The translations under genes were made by a program, and so were the position numbers. The notes below the pieces were generated by a model. The model ran no database searches. It was not told the DNA's origin and was given only the letters and a program-made list of their open reading frames with translations. From contig PVNU02000424.1 in the NCBI GenBank assembly GCA_003013855.2, positions 930,001 to 994,000 of the forward strand: DNA of 64,000 bases. Direction: 5' to 3'. Source of the DNA: Liriodendron chinense. Lineage: Eukaryota; Streptophyta; Magnoliopsida; Magnoliales; Magnoliaceae. Shown here piece by piece: positions 26,001 through 34,166 of this stretch (within the stretch, counting starts at the first letter, position 1; each line of letters begins with the position of its first letter).

Positions 26001-27730
26001 CCCCCTTTTTTTAAAGATAAATTGAGACCCCTTTTGTTCGTCAGGAGCACACATGGCCAATGTTTTCACTAAACTTCTTAGTCAAGATGCACTTCATCGT
26101 AGCACTAACAAGTTGGACATAATCAATATCTATACTCCAACTTAAGGGGGAGTGTAGGAGCATAGGAGATGGGAATATATGTAATTGTATATGCATTGTC
26201 CTTGGTACTCCTGCAGCATATTTTATATTTTTTCTCCAAGTTAATATAAGGCTGTGTGTTAGTCGATTTTGACTTAACACCAGTGTTTTTGTTGCCAGCG
26301 AGAAATCGATATTATTGCCAATAATACCAATGTCACCGATTCAGTGACACTGAAACCTTGAAAATTCGTTTCTCTTCCTATTGTCGACGAAATATTGACA
26401 ATATTGTCGATGTTTGACAAAAAATCTATTTATCGTCAAAACTTTTGTCGATTTCGGCAACATTTCGCCCAGAAATTCAAAATAAATATAAAAAATATAG
26501 GGGGGCGGGGGGGAATCTTTCTTACCTTTTTTTCTCAATATATGCATGAGGGAGTGGATTTCGGGTGGATTTGTCGAGCCAATTGTGGTCAACAACGCCG
26601 ATTTTTCAAAGGTAAGAAAAACCTAGAAAAAGAAACCTTTTTTTTTTCTTCAAAGAGAATAGATTCAAAAGGAAATCGGATTTCGGAGAGGTTTTAGGGT
26701 TTGGGTTGGAATTTGAAAAAGAAGATAAATTTCGGAGAGGTTTTAACGATTTTTCATGGGAATACAAGATCTGAAATGATCATCGCCGTTGCAGGTTCCC
26801 CGGAGAAGACAATGGAGAAGATGAGAGGCTTTCGTAAAAACGAAAGCTCTCTCAATCGCGTTCACTTAAGACCTGTTTGATTTTTCAATTCTCAGGTAAA
26901 TGCAATGTAAATGTATAATGATTAATTCCTGGGTAATTCCTACACCGTTCCCCATGTATGATTTGACTGCCTACTTTTGTATTGCTAAAATCGAAGAAAT
27001 GTGAAATATAAGTGGGGCCCACCGTTATGTATGTGGCTTATCCGCACCATCCATCTTTTTTGGCAAATCAACACAGGGCATGGACAAAAAATTTGAAGCA
27101 AATCCAATGCTCAAGTGGACCACTCCTCAAGAAAAAGGGAATCCAACACTAATCGTTAAAAACTTCTTATTGCCACTATTGCCTATGGTGTGGGCCAGTT
27201 GAATGTTAGATCAGCCTCATTTTTTTGTTCATGTCTTAAAATAGTCAAGTAAAACTAATGGACGGAGCAGATATATCATATATATCACGGTGGGGCCCAT
27301 AATTTTAAACTACTTCTTTTGGACTGATTTTCGAGGTAAGAATTACACCGAATTTCAAACAAGCTAAAGAAGTAGTAATGACTTGTTTCCAGGGTATTTC
27401 CATTTCCCAGGAAAATCAAACAGGCCCTTAGTGGAGTAGATTAGGTGCGGCCCCAGGTTCACCGAGGACATTGTGGCCCTTATGGTGGGGCCCCACCTTG
27501 ATGTCTGTATTGTATATCCATGCCGTCCATACGTTTTTCTAGATCATTCTAGGTTATGAGCCAAAAAATGAAGCTGATGAAAATCTCAAGTGGACCATAA
27601 TCTAAGAAACAATGGTGGTTAAACCTCCACCATTAAAAACTCCCTAGGGCCCACTGTAATGTTTCTTTAATGTTTATTTATCATCCAACCTGTTGATAAG
27701 GTCACATAAACATAGATGAATGGAAAAAAA

Positions 27731-27776
<46 letters not shown>

Positions 27777-30700
27777 AATTGATCCAAAACATTTGTTGAC
27801 CCATGAGAAGGTTTTAATGGTCAATCACTACTATTTCCTATGGTATGGTCCACCTAATATTTGAATCTGTTTCGTTTTTAGAATCACACCCCTTAAATGA
27901 TTTGTAAAAACGAATGGACGATGTGGATATACAATAAATACATCAAGGTGAGCCCCACTGTAAGTGTCGCACCGTCTTGGATCAAGCCAAAGGTCGCACC
28001 TAATCTCGTCCCTTTCCACTCCAAAATGGAAATGTTGATGGGAGTCCGTAGGACCCACCTCGATGTATGCATTGCATACATATCATACATATCCATGCCG
28101 TCCATCTGTTTTTCTAGCTTATTTTAGAGCATGGTCCCAAAAATGAAGCAGACACAAATTTCAAGTGGACCATACCACAAGAAACAGTGGTCATTGAACA
28201 CCCACCATTAAAAATTTCCTAAGGTCCACCGTAATGTTTATTAACCATCCAACCCGTTGATAAGTTCATTACGCCTTGGATGAAAGGAAAAAACAAATAT
28301 CATCTTGATCCAAAAAATTTATGGCCCACAAAAGGTTTTTAATGGTCAATAACAATTGTTTCGTGTGGAGTGGTCCATGTCCACCTGAAATTTGTATCTG
28401 CTTCATTTATTGGACCATCCCCTAAAATAAGTTGGCAAAACATATGGACGGTCTGGATATACTATGCATACATCGAGTTGGGCCCTACGATCATGGTCCA
28501 AACCACATCGCTAGTTTCAGGGAGCAACCAAACCGCGCTCCTTGCAGACCGACTTTACGAGGACCTGTGACATCCTATCGGTGGGGCCCACCATGATGTT
28601 GGTGAGAAATACACTCTGTCCAACCATTTTTCCAAACCATATTAACGCGTGAGCCCAAAAATCAGGCAGATCCAAAGCTCAAGTGGGCCGCACGACATGA
28701 AACGGTGAATGTTAAACGTCCACCGTTGAAACATTCTTAGGGCCACAAAATTTTGGTCCTTTTAAATGGGGCTAATATTTTTGCGTTTTCAGTCCATTCC
28801 AGTAGGAATGACCCTATGAACAATGTGGATGAGATATAAACATCACGGTGGACCCAAGGGAGGTTTCAACGGTAGGCATTTTCCTGCCCACTTTTTCCTA
28901 TCATGTGGTCCACTTGAGTTTTGGAGCTACCTAATTTTTGTGCTCTTGCCCTAACATGATAGGATAAATGGATAAATGGAGTGGATTTCTCACAAACATC
29001 ACAGTGGGCCCCACCTAGCTTTTGACAGTAAAAGGGCTTATTTGCCCTTATTCAAATAAAGGAAAGATTTGAGGAGGTTTATTATACTCTGGTCGCAATT
29101 GAATCTTGATGCGCAGGCACTCAAAAATTGTACACATGACATATGCTTATTAAAAAGTAGTTGACTAGAATGAGCAACCCTCTCTAGCCATGTCACTACC
29201 CAAGGCAGATTGATCAACCAATCCCATTGCATGGATGCTTGTTTATGAAATAGGACCGTTTGGATTTTTTGTCATTTTGACTATCCAAAAAATGTCCACC
29301 AATCTCACCACTATTTATCGTGGTGTGGTCCACTTAAGATTTGGATCTGCTTCATTTTTTGGCCCATGCCCTAAAATGAATTGGCAAAAAGAATGGACAG
29401 CATAGATATATAAACTCATTTTTGTTACTATTGGAGTGATTTCTTACAGCAACACATGCTTTTAGGCCCCATTAAATGAAAACTTATTATGCATGCATTT
29501 TTTTTTATTTTTTGGCAAAAAAACTTATTCCTAAGTACGCAAATATGTGTATTTAGGCATCTCTTGAAGTTTCACTGAAAAATTCCACCATTTTCCCCTT
29601 GTTTTCCCCACATTTCTGGTTATCAGCGATATTATCGGTGATAACGATATTGTTTCTGTCTTCAGCCAGCGAAACTTGTAGCGATACCGACAGCTCGAAC
29701 ACTACTTAACACACAACATCTCTCTTAACCCTAAATCTCTTCTCTCTTCTCCTCCATCTTCCCTTTCTCCTCTTCTCCCTTTTCTCTATTTCTTACTCTC
29801 AACCTCGTCTTCTCTAGTTGGTTTCAGAGCATGCACGAAACATCTCTCTTAACCCTAAAAAAATATATATAATACTCTAGAAGAGTACAACATACAATGC
29901 ACACACAAAATTACGTATATTCCCATCTCTTATAAGAGTAATTGAGCAAAGACTGAGGCATCAAACGAATATATTAGAAATTAGTTTGGTTTCATGCCTT
30001 GAAGGTTTACCACTAAAGATATTTTCCTGTTACGACAATTGATGTAGAAATATAAGGAGATGATGAAGGATCTCCACATGGTCTTTTATTGACTTAGAGA
30101 AAGCATACAATGGGTCCCTAGAGAGTTAATCTAATGGGCATTGGGAAAGAAAGCAATTTCGAGATGATATATCGGCGTGATTAAGGATACCTATGGAGGA
30201 GGGGAAGGGGGAGCAGTAACAAATGTGAGGCCGTTACTAAAGATACAAGTGAGTTTCATACCTTTTCACATTGGTTATGGACAAATTAACGAGGCATTTA
30301 CAAGAGGAGATCCCATGGTGTATGTTGTTTGCAAATGACATGGTTTTGATTGACAAGATGAAGAAGGGCATGAACACAAAGCTACATTATGAAGGGATGC
30401 TTTAGAATCTAAAGGATTTAAAATTAGTCTATGGAGTGCAATTTCTTAGCAACAATAGAAGTGAAAAAAATTAATTAGTTAAGATTGCTAACCAAGAAGT
30501 TTCCGTGTTAACACTAGGATATGGGCCTATGGCCCTATTAGTTTTAGTTATGAGCCTATGGCCCACAAGTTTTTTAATGTTTTTAGTCTTGGGATATGCT
30601 GGACATAAAGTTTATTGTATCAAGGGTAATATTTTCTTTTATTACTTTAATATAAGAGAAAAGGGGTGGAAACGTGCAAACCCTAACCCAATCTTTTCTT

Positions 30701-33700
30701 CCTTCATCTTTTCTTCTCTCTTCTTTCTTCTTTTCTCTTTCGTTCTTCTCTTTTTCATCTCTATACCAATCTAGATGGTATCAGAGCCTCATTAGAAGTG
30801 GTTCAAGTCCCATAATCTTCCCCAATCCACTCTTAAGTTGTTGGATTTAACTTTGGGGATTTTTCAATAACGTAGGCATGGTGTGCCGTGATGGGGCCAT
30901 AAAGGTGTTACGTAAAGGTAACAGTGGCAACCGTTACACATTATAGGGTCGGCCATTGCAAAAATAAAAAAGATGCATGACGGTCGTTACACCACCAGAG
31001 AATGAAGAACAATCCTCATAAAATATGGAATCTGGATAGTTTGTTAGGAGCTCTTTCATCAAGATGGTTTAGCTACAAACAATGAAATCATAAGAGGGGA
31101 TTGACTTGTTAGATTTAGGGAGGACAAAAAGACTTGGTGATGCCCTTACTTGTTGGGCCCCACAAGGAGAAAGAAAATGAAGCAAAGGTGTGGGCCCTTT
31201 CATGGCTATAACCCAATCAATTAAGAGGAATCTCTAATCCAGGAAATCAAGGAATTTTGGATTAGGGATTTGAAAATCTGAAAACTTAGGGTTTAGGATC
31301 AAAATCAGATTTTGGGGGATTGAGGTTATCGAAACAAATAGGTTAGGAAAGATAGAATTACCTGAAAGAAGGATTGGAGGGGCATAAGAAGCAAGTAGAA
31401 GAAAGAGATCAAGGAAGAAGAAGAAGATGCACCATGAGAGAGACAAGAGGAAGGAGGTAACCAAAGGGTTTGCTTTAATCAATAATCAATAATTAAAATT
31501 CGAGTTTAGGGCTTTAGCCCTCTTAAATAAACAAATAAAGACAGAAAAGTACTAAAATACCCCTAAAACTAAGCAAAACGCGCAATTAATCAAAAGTGCT
31601 GGAAAGTTCGGGCGCTCGATCGGGCGCCCGACATGTCGCCCGAAGTCGTCCGAAAACCTCCAGAGAGGTTCGGGCGATCGGAAGACAAAGTTCGGGCGCC
31701 CGAAGACAGTGGTCGGGCGCCCTTCTTCGGTCTTCTTTCTCCGTTCTTCCTTCACATGTGTCTTCCCTGAATGAGGTCTTCTATGTGTCCAATCACATGT
31801 GAAAGGTCTTCAACTCCTCAATAATCGCCTATCCACAAAGACGGTACTTGTGGTTGGCACTTTCTTCATTGGTACACCTTGAATGCGCTTGTGTCCGCAT
31901 CACTCACCCAAACCATGGCCCACCTATGAACCATGGCACTCTATCATATGCAATATTGCAATGTACAGGTGATTCCTCCTCGTCTCACGAATGAATCCTA
32001 TTGTTTCCGGTGATAGAATGTGCCCACTAGGTGGACCACAGCTGTATGTTAGGTCAGACTGTCAGTTGTCCTCATCAACGGTGTGGCCATCTGATGAGTA
32101 GACTGGGCTAACGGGTTAAACAGGTCAGGTTACGGGTAACCCGTTAAATAAACGAATGGGTTTGGGTTTCTAGATTTCGACCCGTTAGTTAACAGGTCGA
32201 GTTTGGGTGAGCAAATTTTTGACACGACACGAACACGGTTCAACGCGAGCTGTTGCCAAGCCTAACTAGTCCTATTATTGAAGGGTGTTCTCATAATGTC
32301 ATCTCTTGGAAACTTGTCTATAGAGGTTGTCTCGCACTCTTCATGAGTCTGACTTGTCCAAGCGCGTCTATATTTCTTTAAGGGTTGTTTGGATGGGAGT
32401 AAATGTCAGTAAACGAAATTGAGAGTAAATAAATTGGGAGTAAATGGGACTGATTTGAAATCCTAAGAAAGGTGAGAAATTTGGGAGTAACTGGTGTAAA
32501 ATGCCTTTTTTGGCTCCCTTGGAGAGTTGCACGAGTAAAAAAAGGTGTTTATGCTCCTAATCCGTCGTACACGTGGCAAGATGATACTTTGAAGCAGTCC
32601 AATTATTGGTTCATCACTAAAATCACACCAATAGAATGATCCAAACTATCCAAATATCGGCCATCTAATGGTTAAAAAACGTTGGCAAGTTGCTTGTTTG
32701 TGATCTTTACGTTTGTAGCCCACCCGAGACTCGGAATTTCCTCTTTTTTTGACAAAGTATATATTTCAATGGGCTTATTACAATCATTCTGTCAAATGTC
32801 ACATACGGCGACATATGTACAATAATTTAGTATATTAAAGCTGATTTCTATATCACATACATTCTTGTGAATATACTGAAGAATTTCAATGCATTCTAAT
32901 TCCTCCCATTTACTCCCATCCAAACAGAATATTTGGATTCTACTTCATTACATTTATAGGCTACCAAACACAAACGAGGATTCTATTTACACTTGCTTTG
33001 AGTGTAATTGTGAAATAGATTTCATTTACCTCCATTTACAAGCTGCCCTCAAACGCATTTACTTTGAAGCAAACAGGGTTCCTTCGCTAAGGTGTCCTTA
33101 TATGAATATTTGTATGAGTCCCATTCAAGCTACTTGCAAGAGTATCATCCTGCTTCCACACGCGTACACAAGGCACAAGCTGTTCATCTAGTTAGAACCA
33201 CCATTTACGCAAGGTGTCCCAAAAATAGGTTAATCCAATCATTGAGGTGGCCCACAAATGTACCGAGCACATGAACATCAGCCGTTGGTCATTTTCTTTC
33301 CATGGTCATTTTTTGTACAAGCATGGCCCACCTGAATAGAACTTAAATCATTGGGTCTGCTTGGATGAAGTTGTGAACAGTCAGGTTGGCCACATGGCAA
33401 GAGTATGAAAAGGCAGTCAGGTTGGCCACATGGCAAGAGTATGAAAAGGCAGTCAGGTTGGCCACATGGCAAGAGTATGAAAAGGCCATGGTCTTCCCAT
33501 TTCTCTATTTGTATGGGACGTTCGGCTCTTGATCATCAATTAGGCGGTGGTGATAGGGTGAGACGTATGCAAATATGCTATTGGTAAATTCAATCGCTGC
33601 CCAGATCTTGATCGAAGTTTGAACAGTGATGGGTGGTGGGGCGCAGTTTGCCAAGACTAATCAGGCAGCGGTGGGATCAAGTGGGTTCCAATTACTACTG

Positions 33701-33918
33701 TTTCACCAACAGCAAAGATCTCGCTATAGATTTTTCTCAGGAGATCATTTCGGTTCTTTTTCTACACCAAACAGATGTATTTTTAAGCACTATTACAGAT
33801 TGAAGAGAGAGTGCAGAGCAATATAAAAGGGAAGAGAGAAAGAGACAGAAAGAGTTAGAGCTTACCTTCTACGAGGAGAATCCACCTGCGAGAGAAATCA
33901 AAGAACGTGTAAAAGAAA

Positions 33919-33968
<50 letters not shown>

Positions 33969-33989
33969 GAGATGGAAAGAGAGTACCAT
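15200..33989 (-). CDS. SR45a: SR45a/transformer-2-like splicing factor, seven coding exons
   Basis: Splicing seven minus-strand segments (33989-33987, 33885-33866, 17786-17652, 17551-17440, 16730-16581, 15633-15564, 15459-15200) gives one open frame of 750 nt, 249 residues plus TAA, with GT/AG at every junction and matching phase. Residues about 9-65 are Arg/Ser-rich. One RRM follows, with RNP2 LYVTGL and RNP1 RGFAFVTM, then the family signature RRKRPRTPTPG and a tail of RRSP, GGRDYSP and RSRRDRS units. Plant proteins of this type (SR45a and relatives, Tra2-like) bind RNA through the RRM and recruit spliceosome components through RS repeats in nuclear speckles. Length and order fit the family. 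Intron 2 is 16,079 nt and full of transposons. The exon series and domains are seen; nuclear splicing function is from the family; expression is not shown. Confidence 0.88.
15564..15633 (-). CDS. SR45a: SR45a-like coding exon 6, PRTPTPG linker
   Basis: 70 nt encode SRRKRPRTPTPGNYLG and then ATSTRES plus one base. The basic PRTPTPG segment directly after the RRM is the family hallmark. Acceptor ctttcag; the donor gtgagact was chosen because it leaves the phase required by exon 7 (A+GC = Ser). Confidence 0.88.
16581..16730 (-). CDS. SR45a: SR45a-like coding exon 5, second half of RRM
   Basis: 150 nt, exactly 50 codons, run from VAECYLVIEPRTRVSRG through RNP1 (RGFAFVTM) to ERCIKYLNQSVLEGRYITVE and a final Lys. 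Acceptor cctgttag, donor gtaact. The RNP1 aromatic residues are intact. Confidence 0.93.
16839..17071. mobile_element. MITE in intron 4 of the SR gene
   Basis: The ends CGAGGTATTC and (inverted) CAAGGTATTCC and an exact 8-bp duplication ATCAGCAT (16831-16838 and 17072-17079) define a 233-bp element. Its interior is rich in taacgg inverted repeats. It is the same family as 11,774-12,028. Eight-bp duplications fit hAT or Mutator-type donors. Confidence 0.85.
17440..17551 (-). CDS. SR45a: SR45a-like coding exon 4, first half of RRM
   Basis: 112 nt encode TRTRSDAVNPGN, the RNP2 strand LYVTGL, then SARVTQRDLEDHFSKEGK. The VNPGNTLYVTGLS phrase is diagnostic for plant Tra2/SR45a-like proteins. Acceptor catgctag, donor gttagt. 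Confidence 0.92.
17652..17786 (-). CDS. SR45a: SR45a-like coding exon 3, RS region
   Basis: 135 nt encode an Arg/Ser repeat stretch (HSRSPPPSKW, then RSRSRSMSRSRS and more) that ends SGSRG. The acceptor is tgtatcag and the donor gtagga. It precedes the RRM and is separated from the microexon by the giant intron 2. Confidence 0.88.
19038..19224 (+). mobile_element. SINE (family 1), full-length-like
   Basis: After a T-tract comes acacccaggtccatagctca (A-box-like), then ggtcatggcatcgattccca (B-box-like), the gggtgggtgggtgtactaac tail and an (AAAT)n end. An 18-bp direct repeat AACTATGAAACATAGGTT flanks it (19020-19037 and 19225-19242). The architecture is that of a tRNA-derived SINE. Confidence 0.85.
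19459..19759. repeat. 30-bp minisatellite, 10 units
   Basis: Ten consecutive units follow the pattern gtcccgrgaacratta then yggtccgattanag, with scattered substitutions and one 1-nt insertion in unit 6. The array is flanked by a direct repeat of LINE sequence (tagggaagtggyaaaagatg at about 19,418 and 19,765). Confidence 0.9.
19857..20049 (+). mobile_element. tRNA-derived SINE ending in poly(C)
   Basis: A polymerase III A box (tagcccagctggtagacgcc) and B box (gtctcgagttcaaaaccc) lie about 35 nt apart. The body shares the gggtgggtg...gtgtgtaca...actaacc tail with SINE family 1. It ends in 30 consecutive C (20013-20042) and A7. Duplicated flanks could not be assigned with confidence. Confidence 0.75.
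20754..21300 (+). repeat. Copia 5' LTR (partial, MITE-interrupted)
   Basis: The phrases tatgtaattgtgcgtgattg, gttagttgattttgacttaac and ccctaaaactcttctctc align with the 3' LTR at 26,154-26,280 and 29,704-29,820. The first about 27 nt of the LTR are missing and a MITE splits it. Its 3' boundary cannot be set to the base. Confidence 0.65.
20829..21139. mobile_element. MITE inside the copia 5' LTR
   Basis: The 3' LTR lacks this segment. Its ends, gggcccattttgttttcc and inverted gggtctgtttggtttttc, form an imperfect inverted repeat. There is no coding capacity. A similar element is at 26,868. Confidence 0.65.
22020..26150 (+). pseudogene. Copia gag-pol remnant
   Basis: In order, across many stops and frameshifts: gag with zinc knuckle CHCGGTNHAIDQCW (about 22,785-22,830); integrase with DKILRSDNGDEY (about 23,765-23,800) and IPKHFWDDEILVVFLVNRTP (about 23,945-24,005); reverse transcriptase with AIYGLKQSPQ (about 25,020-25,050) and catalytic-box YVDG in place of YVDD (about 25,165); RNase H with ARSTAEAEY-like codons near 25,760; and the terminal KHIEVDC region near 25,940. 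A Ty1-copia polyprotein is normally about 1,300-1,450 residues. This one cannot be translated. Confidence 0.8.
26154..26280 (+). repeat. Copia 3' LTR, first segment
   Basis: It starts TGTAGGAGCATAGGAGATGG directly after a polypurine tract and runs to gattttgacttaacac, where the Mutator-like element enters. The LTR resumes at 29,704-29,820 (catctctcttaaccctaaat onward). Confidence 0.8.
26868..27430. mobile_element. MITE with acctgtttgatttt ends
   Basis: Left end taagacctgtttgattttt and inverted right end taagggcctgtttgatttt are terminal inverted repeats. The element encloses the palindromic repeat at 27,012 and lies in the Mutator-like element. Confidence 0.6.
27012..27299. repeat. GGGGCCCAC palindromic repeat
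   Basis: It starts gtggggcccaccgttatgta and ends atatatcacggtggggccca. It is shorter than other copies, with part of the middle missing. Confidence 0.8.
27484..27959. repeat. GGGGCCCAC palindromic repeat with (AT)n
   Basis: It starts gtggggccccaccttgatgt and ends tacatcaaggtgagccccac. An (ACAT)n(AT)n microsatellite sits in the middle at about 27,730-27,773. Confidence 0.8.
28046..28487. repeat. GGGGCCCAC palindromic repeat
   Basis: It starts ccgtaggacccacctcgatg and ends catacatcgagttgggccct. Internal phrases follow the family order, with accatcc, aaatttcaagtggaccatac and tggtccatgtccacctg. Confidence 0.8.
28581..29014. repeat. GGGGCCCAC palindromic repeat
   Basis: It starts gtggggcccaccatgatgtt and ends acatcacagtgggccccac. 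Both ends are well preserved as inverted repeats. Confidence 0.85.
29289..29410. repeat. GGGGCCCAC palindromic repeat, partial right arm
   Basis: The right-arm phrases gtggtgtggtccacttaaga, tttggatctgcttcattttt and gcccatgccctaaaatga are present. The terminal GGGGCCCAC motif is missing. Confidence 0.65.
29853..29934 (-). repeat. Inverted fragment of the copia LTR head
   Basis: The reverse complement (tataagagatgggaatatac, gtaattttgtgtgtgcattg) aligns with the LTR start at 26,164-26,240 (cataggagatgggaatatat, gtaattgtatatgcattg). It forms the outer right edge of the copia insertion, next to the AGAGTAAT shared with the LINE. Confidence 0.75.
29935..30505 (+). pseudogene. RTE-type LINE, second part
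   Basis: LINE coding sequence resumes exactly after the copia: VIEQRLRHQTN near 29,940-29,975, FLLRQLM near 30,024, KDLHMVFID near 30,067-30,092 and the catalytic LFANDMVLID near 30,325-30,353 (FADD has become FAND). The YGVQF and KIANQEVS phrases follow. It is cut at 30,505 by a second copia LTR and no later LINE sequence was recognised. Confidence 0.8.
30506..30788 (+). mobile_element. Copia LTR plus primer-binding site
   Basis: A 5' LTR starting TGTTAACACTAGGATATGGG ends near 30,768-30,773 after a cttcttc-rich stretch. It is followed by TGGTATCAGAGCC (30776-30788), the primer-binding site complementary to initiator tRNA-Met used by most plant copia elements. Only the first few hundred bases of the interior remain. 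Confidence 0.7.
30789..31199. other. Intron sequence, copia leader and MITE fragment
   Basis: The first part continues the copia leader. From about 30,870 to 31,005 phrases such as aaaggtaacagtggcaaccg and gacggtcgttacacc match the interior of the CAAGGTATYCC MITE family without clear ends. No gene seen. Confidence 0.45.
31200..31760 (-). mobile_element. LTR-like promoter region with GGGCGCCC palindromes
   Basis: Between 31,608 and 31,725 four or more copies of ttcgggcgcccgaa/gatcgggcgcccga-type palindromes occur. On the minus strand they lie about 90 nt upstream of a TATA-like tatttaagag (about 31,509-31,518), followed by a leader with ccctaaactcg and aaaccctttgg. This is the layout of an LTR U3-R region, but terminal TG/CA and target duplications were not identified. 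Confidence 0.4.
31761..32380. other. Intron sequence, no gene seen
   Basis: At about 32,105-32,265 an aacgggttaaacaggtcagg-type stretch is rich in acccgtt/aacgggt and may be a decayed hAT-type element. Its ends could not be matched. Nothing else recognised. Confidence 0.4.
32381..32928. mobile_element. MITE with GTTTGGATGGGAGTAAAT ends
   Basis: Left end gttgtttggatgggagtaaa and inverted right end tctgtttggatgggagtaaa form an inverted repeat of more than 20 bp. The 548-bp interior has no coding capacity. A target duplication is not clear. Confidence 0.7.
32929..33377. other. Intron sequence, no gene seen
   Basis: The catttacctccatttacaag and gaagcaaacagggt phrases (33,022-33,081) resemble a further degraded MITE arm. 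No coding segment recognised. Confidence 0.4.
33378..33485. repeat. 36-bp tandem repeat, 3 units
   Basis: Three identical units start cagtcaggttggccacatgg. The array lies about 380 nt downstream, in gene orientation, of the microexon's donor in intron 2. Confidence 0.95.
33866..33885 (-). CDS. SR45a: SR45a-like coding exon 2, 20-nt microexon
   Basis: The exon encodes VDSPRR plus two bases of the next Arg codon. It is bounded by a pyrimidine-rich acceptor (ttctctcgcag) and a good donor (gtaagctc). The next coding exon supplies the missing base (AG/G) and continues HSRSPPPSKW. Skipping this exon would shift the frame. Confidence 0.75.
33922..33962. repeat. (AG)n microsatellite in intron 1 of the SR gene
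   Basis: About 41 nt of AG, read as CT on the gene's strand, occupy the middle of the 101-nt intron 1 (33886-33986). It lies upstream of the acceptor and may serve as or extend its polypyrimidine tract. Confidence 0.9.
33987..33989 (-). CDS. SR45a: SR45a-like coding exon 1 (ATG only)
   Basis: The start codon is the last three bases of exon 1 and is followed at once by a donor GTACTC. The upstream leader is about 50-130 nt and contains a telo-box. This start was chosen because the next exon begins with codons for VDSPRR, the usual amino terminus of the family (Met-Ala/Ser-Asp-Ser-Pro), and the phase is exact. The donor is not a strong consensus. Confidence 0.7.
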
Positions 33990-34115
33990 TTCTGTGGGGC
34001 TGAAAGATACACGCCCTATAGAGTGAGCTTGATGTGCTATCGCTAGGGTTTTCTCTTTCCGTTGTGGCGTTCTTTAACGACGATGGGGAGAAGGCAAATG
34101 AGGGTTTCCTCCGGG
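33990..34115 (-). promoter_or_regulatory. 5' leader/core promoter with telo-box
   Basis: On the minus strand an aaaaccctagcg segment (telo-box AAACCCTA at 34051-34044) lies about 55 nt upstream of the ATG. Telo-boxes are common near the start sites of plant genes for translation and RNA-processing proteins. The transcription start itself cannot be located from sequence. A palindromic repeat begins only about 115 nt further upstream. Confidence 0.5.
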
Positions 34116-34166
34116 GGCGAATTAGGTGTTACCCGGGGAACAGCTTAGTGGGTTTTACCCCTATCG

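Larger units (their letters stand above)
26281..29703. mobile_element. Mutator-like element in the copia LTR
   Basis: The segment interrupts the copia 3' LTR and is flanked by an exact 9-bp duplication ACTTAACAC (26272-26280 and 29704-29712). Its ends are CAGTGTTTTTG and, inverted, AGTGTTCGAGC, with gcgatattatcgg/cgatattattgcc motifs near both ends. Nine-bp duplications are characteristic of Mutator-like elements. No transposase is recognisable. Most of the interior is a nested MITE and five copies of the GGGGCCCAC palindromic repeat. Confidence 0.8.
20754..29934 (+). mobile_element. Ty1-copia retrotransposon, decayed, nested in RTE LINE
   Basis: LINE sequence stops and resumes on either side at a shared AGAGTAAT (20746-20753 and 29935-29942), which places the insertion. 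Inside are a partial 5' LTR, gag/pol remnants, a polypurine tract (taagggggag at 26,143-26,152) and a 3' LTR starting TGTAGGAGCATAGGAG. A MITE interrupts the 5' LTR and a Mutator-like element the 3' LTR. The extreme 3' end is an inverted piece of the LTR head. Confidence 0.8.
17787..33865 (-). other. Intron 2 of the SR gene, 16,079 nt
   Basis: The intron runs from donor gtaagc at 33,865 to acceptor tatcag at 17,787. It contains an RTE LINE, two copia elements, a Mutator-like element, two SINEs, several MITEs and minisatellites. The 17,787-18,929 part shows no recognisable element. No conserved coding segment of the gene was found inside. Confidence 0.8.

Noticed and set aside
31596..31802. 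GC-rich palindromic block as a CpG-island-type gene promoter
   Set aside because: No exon follows on either strand; minus-strand context looks like an LTR promoter and it lies inside an intron of the SR gene.
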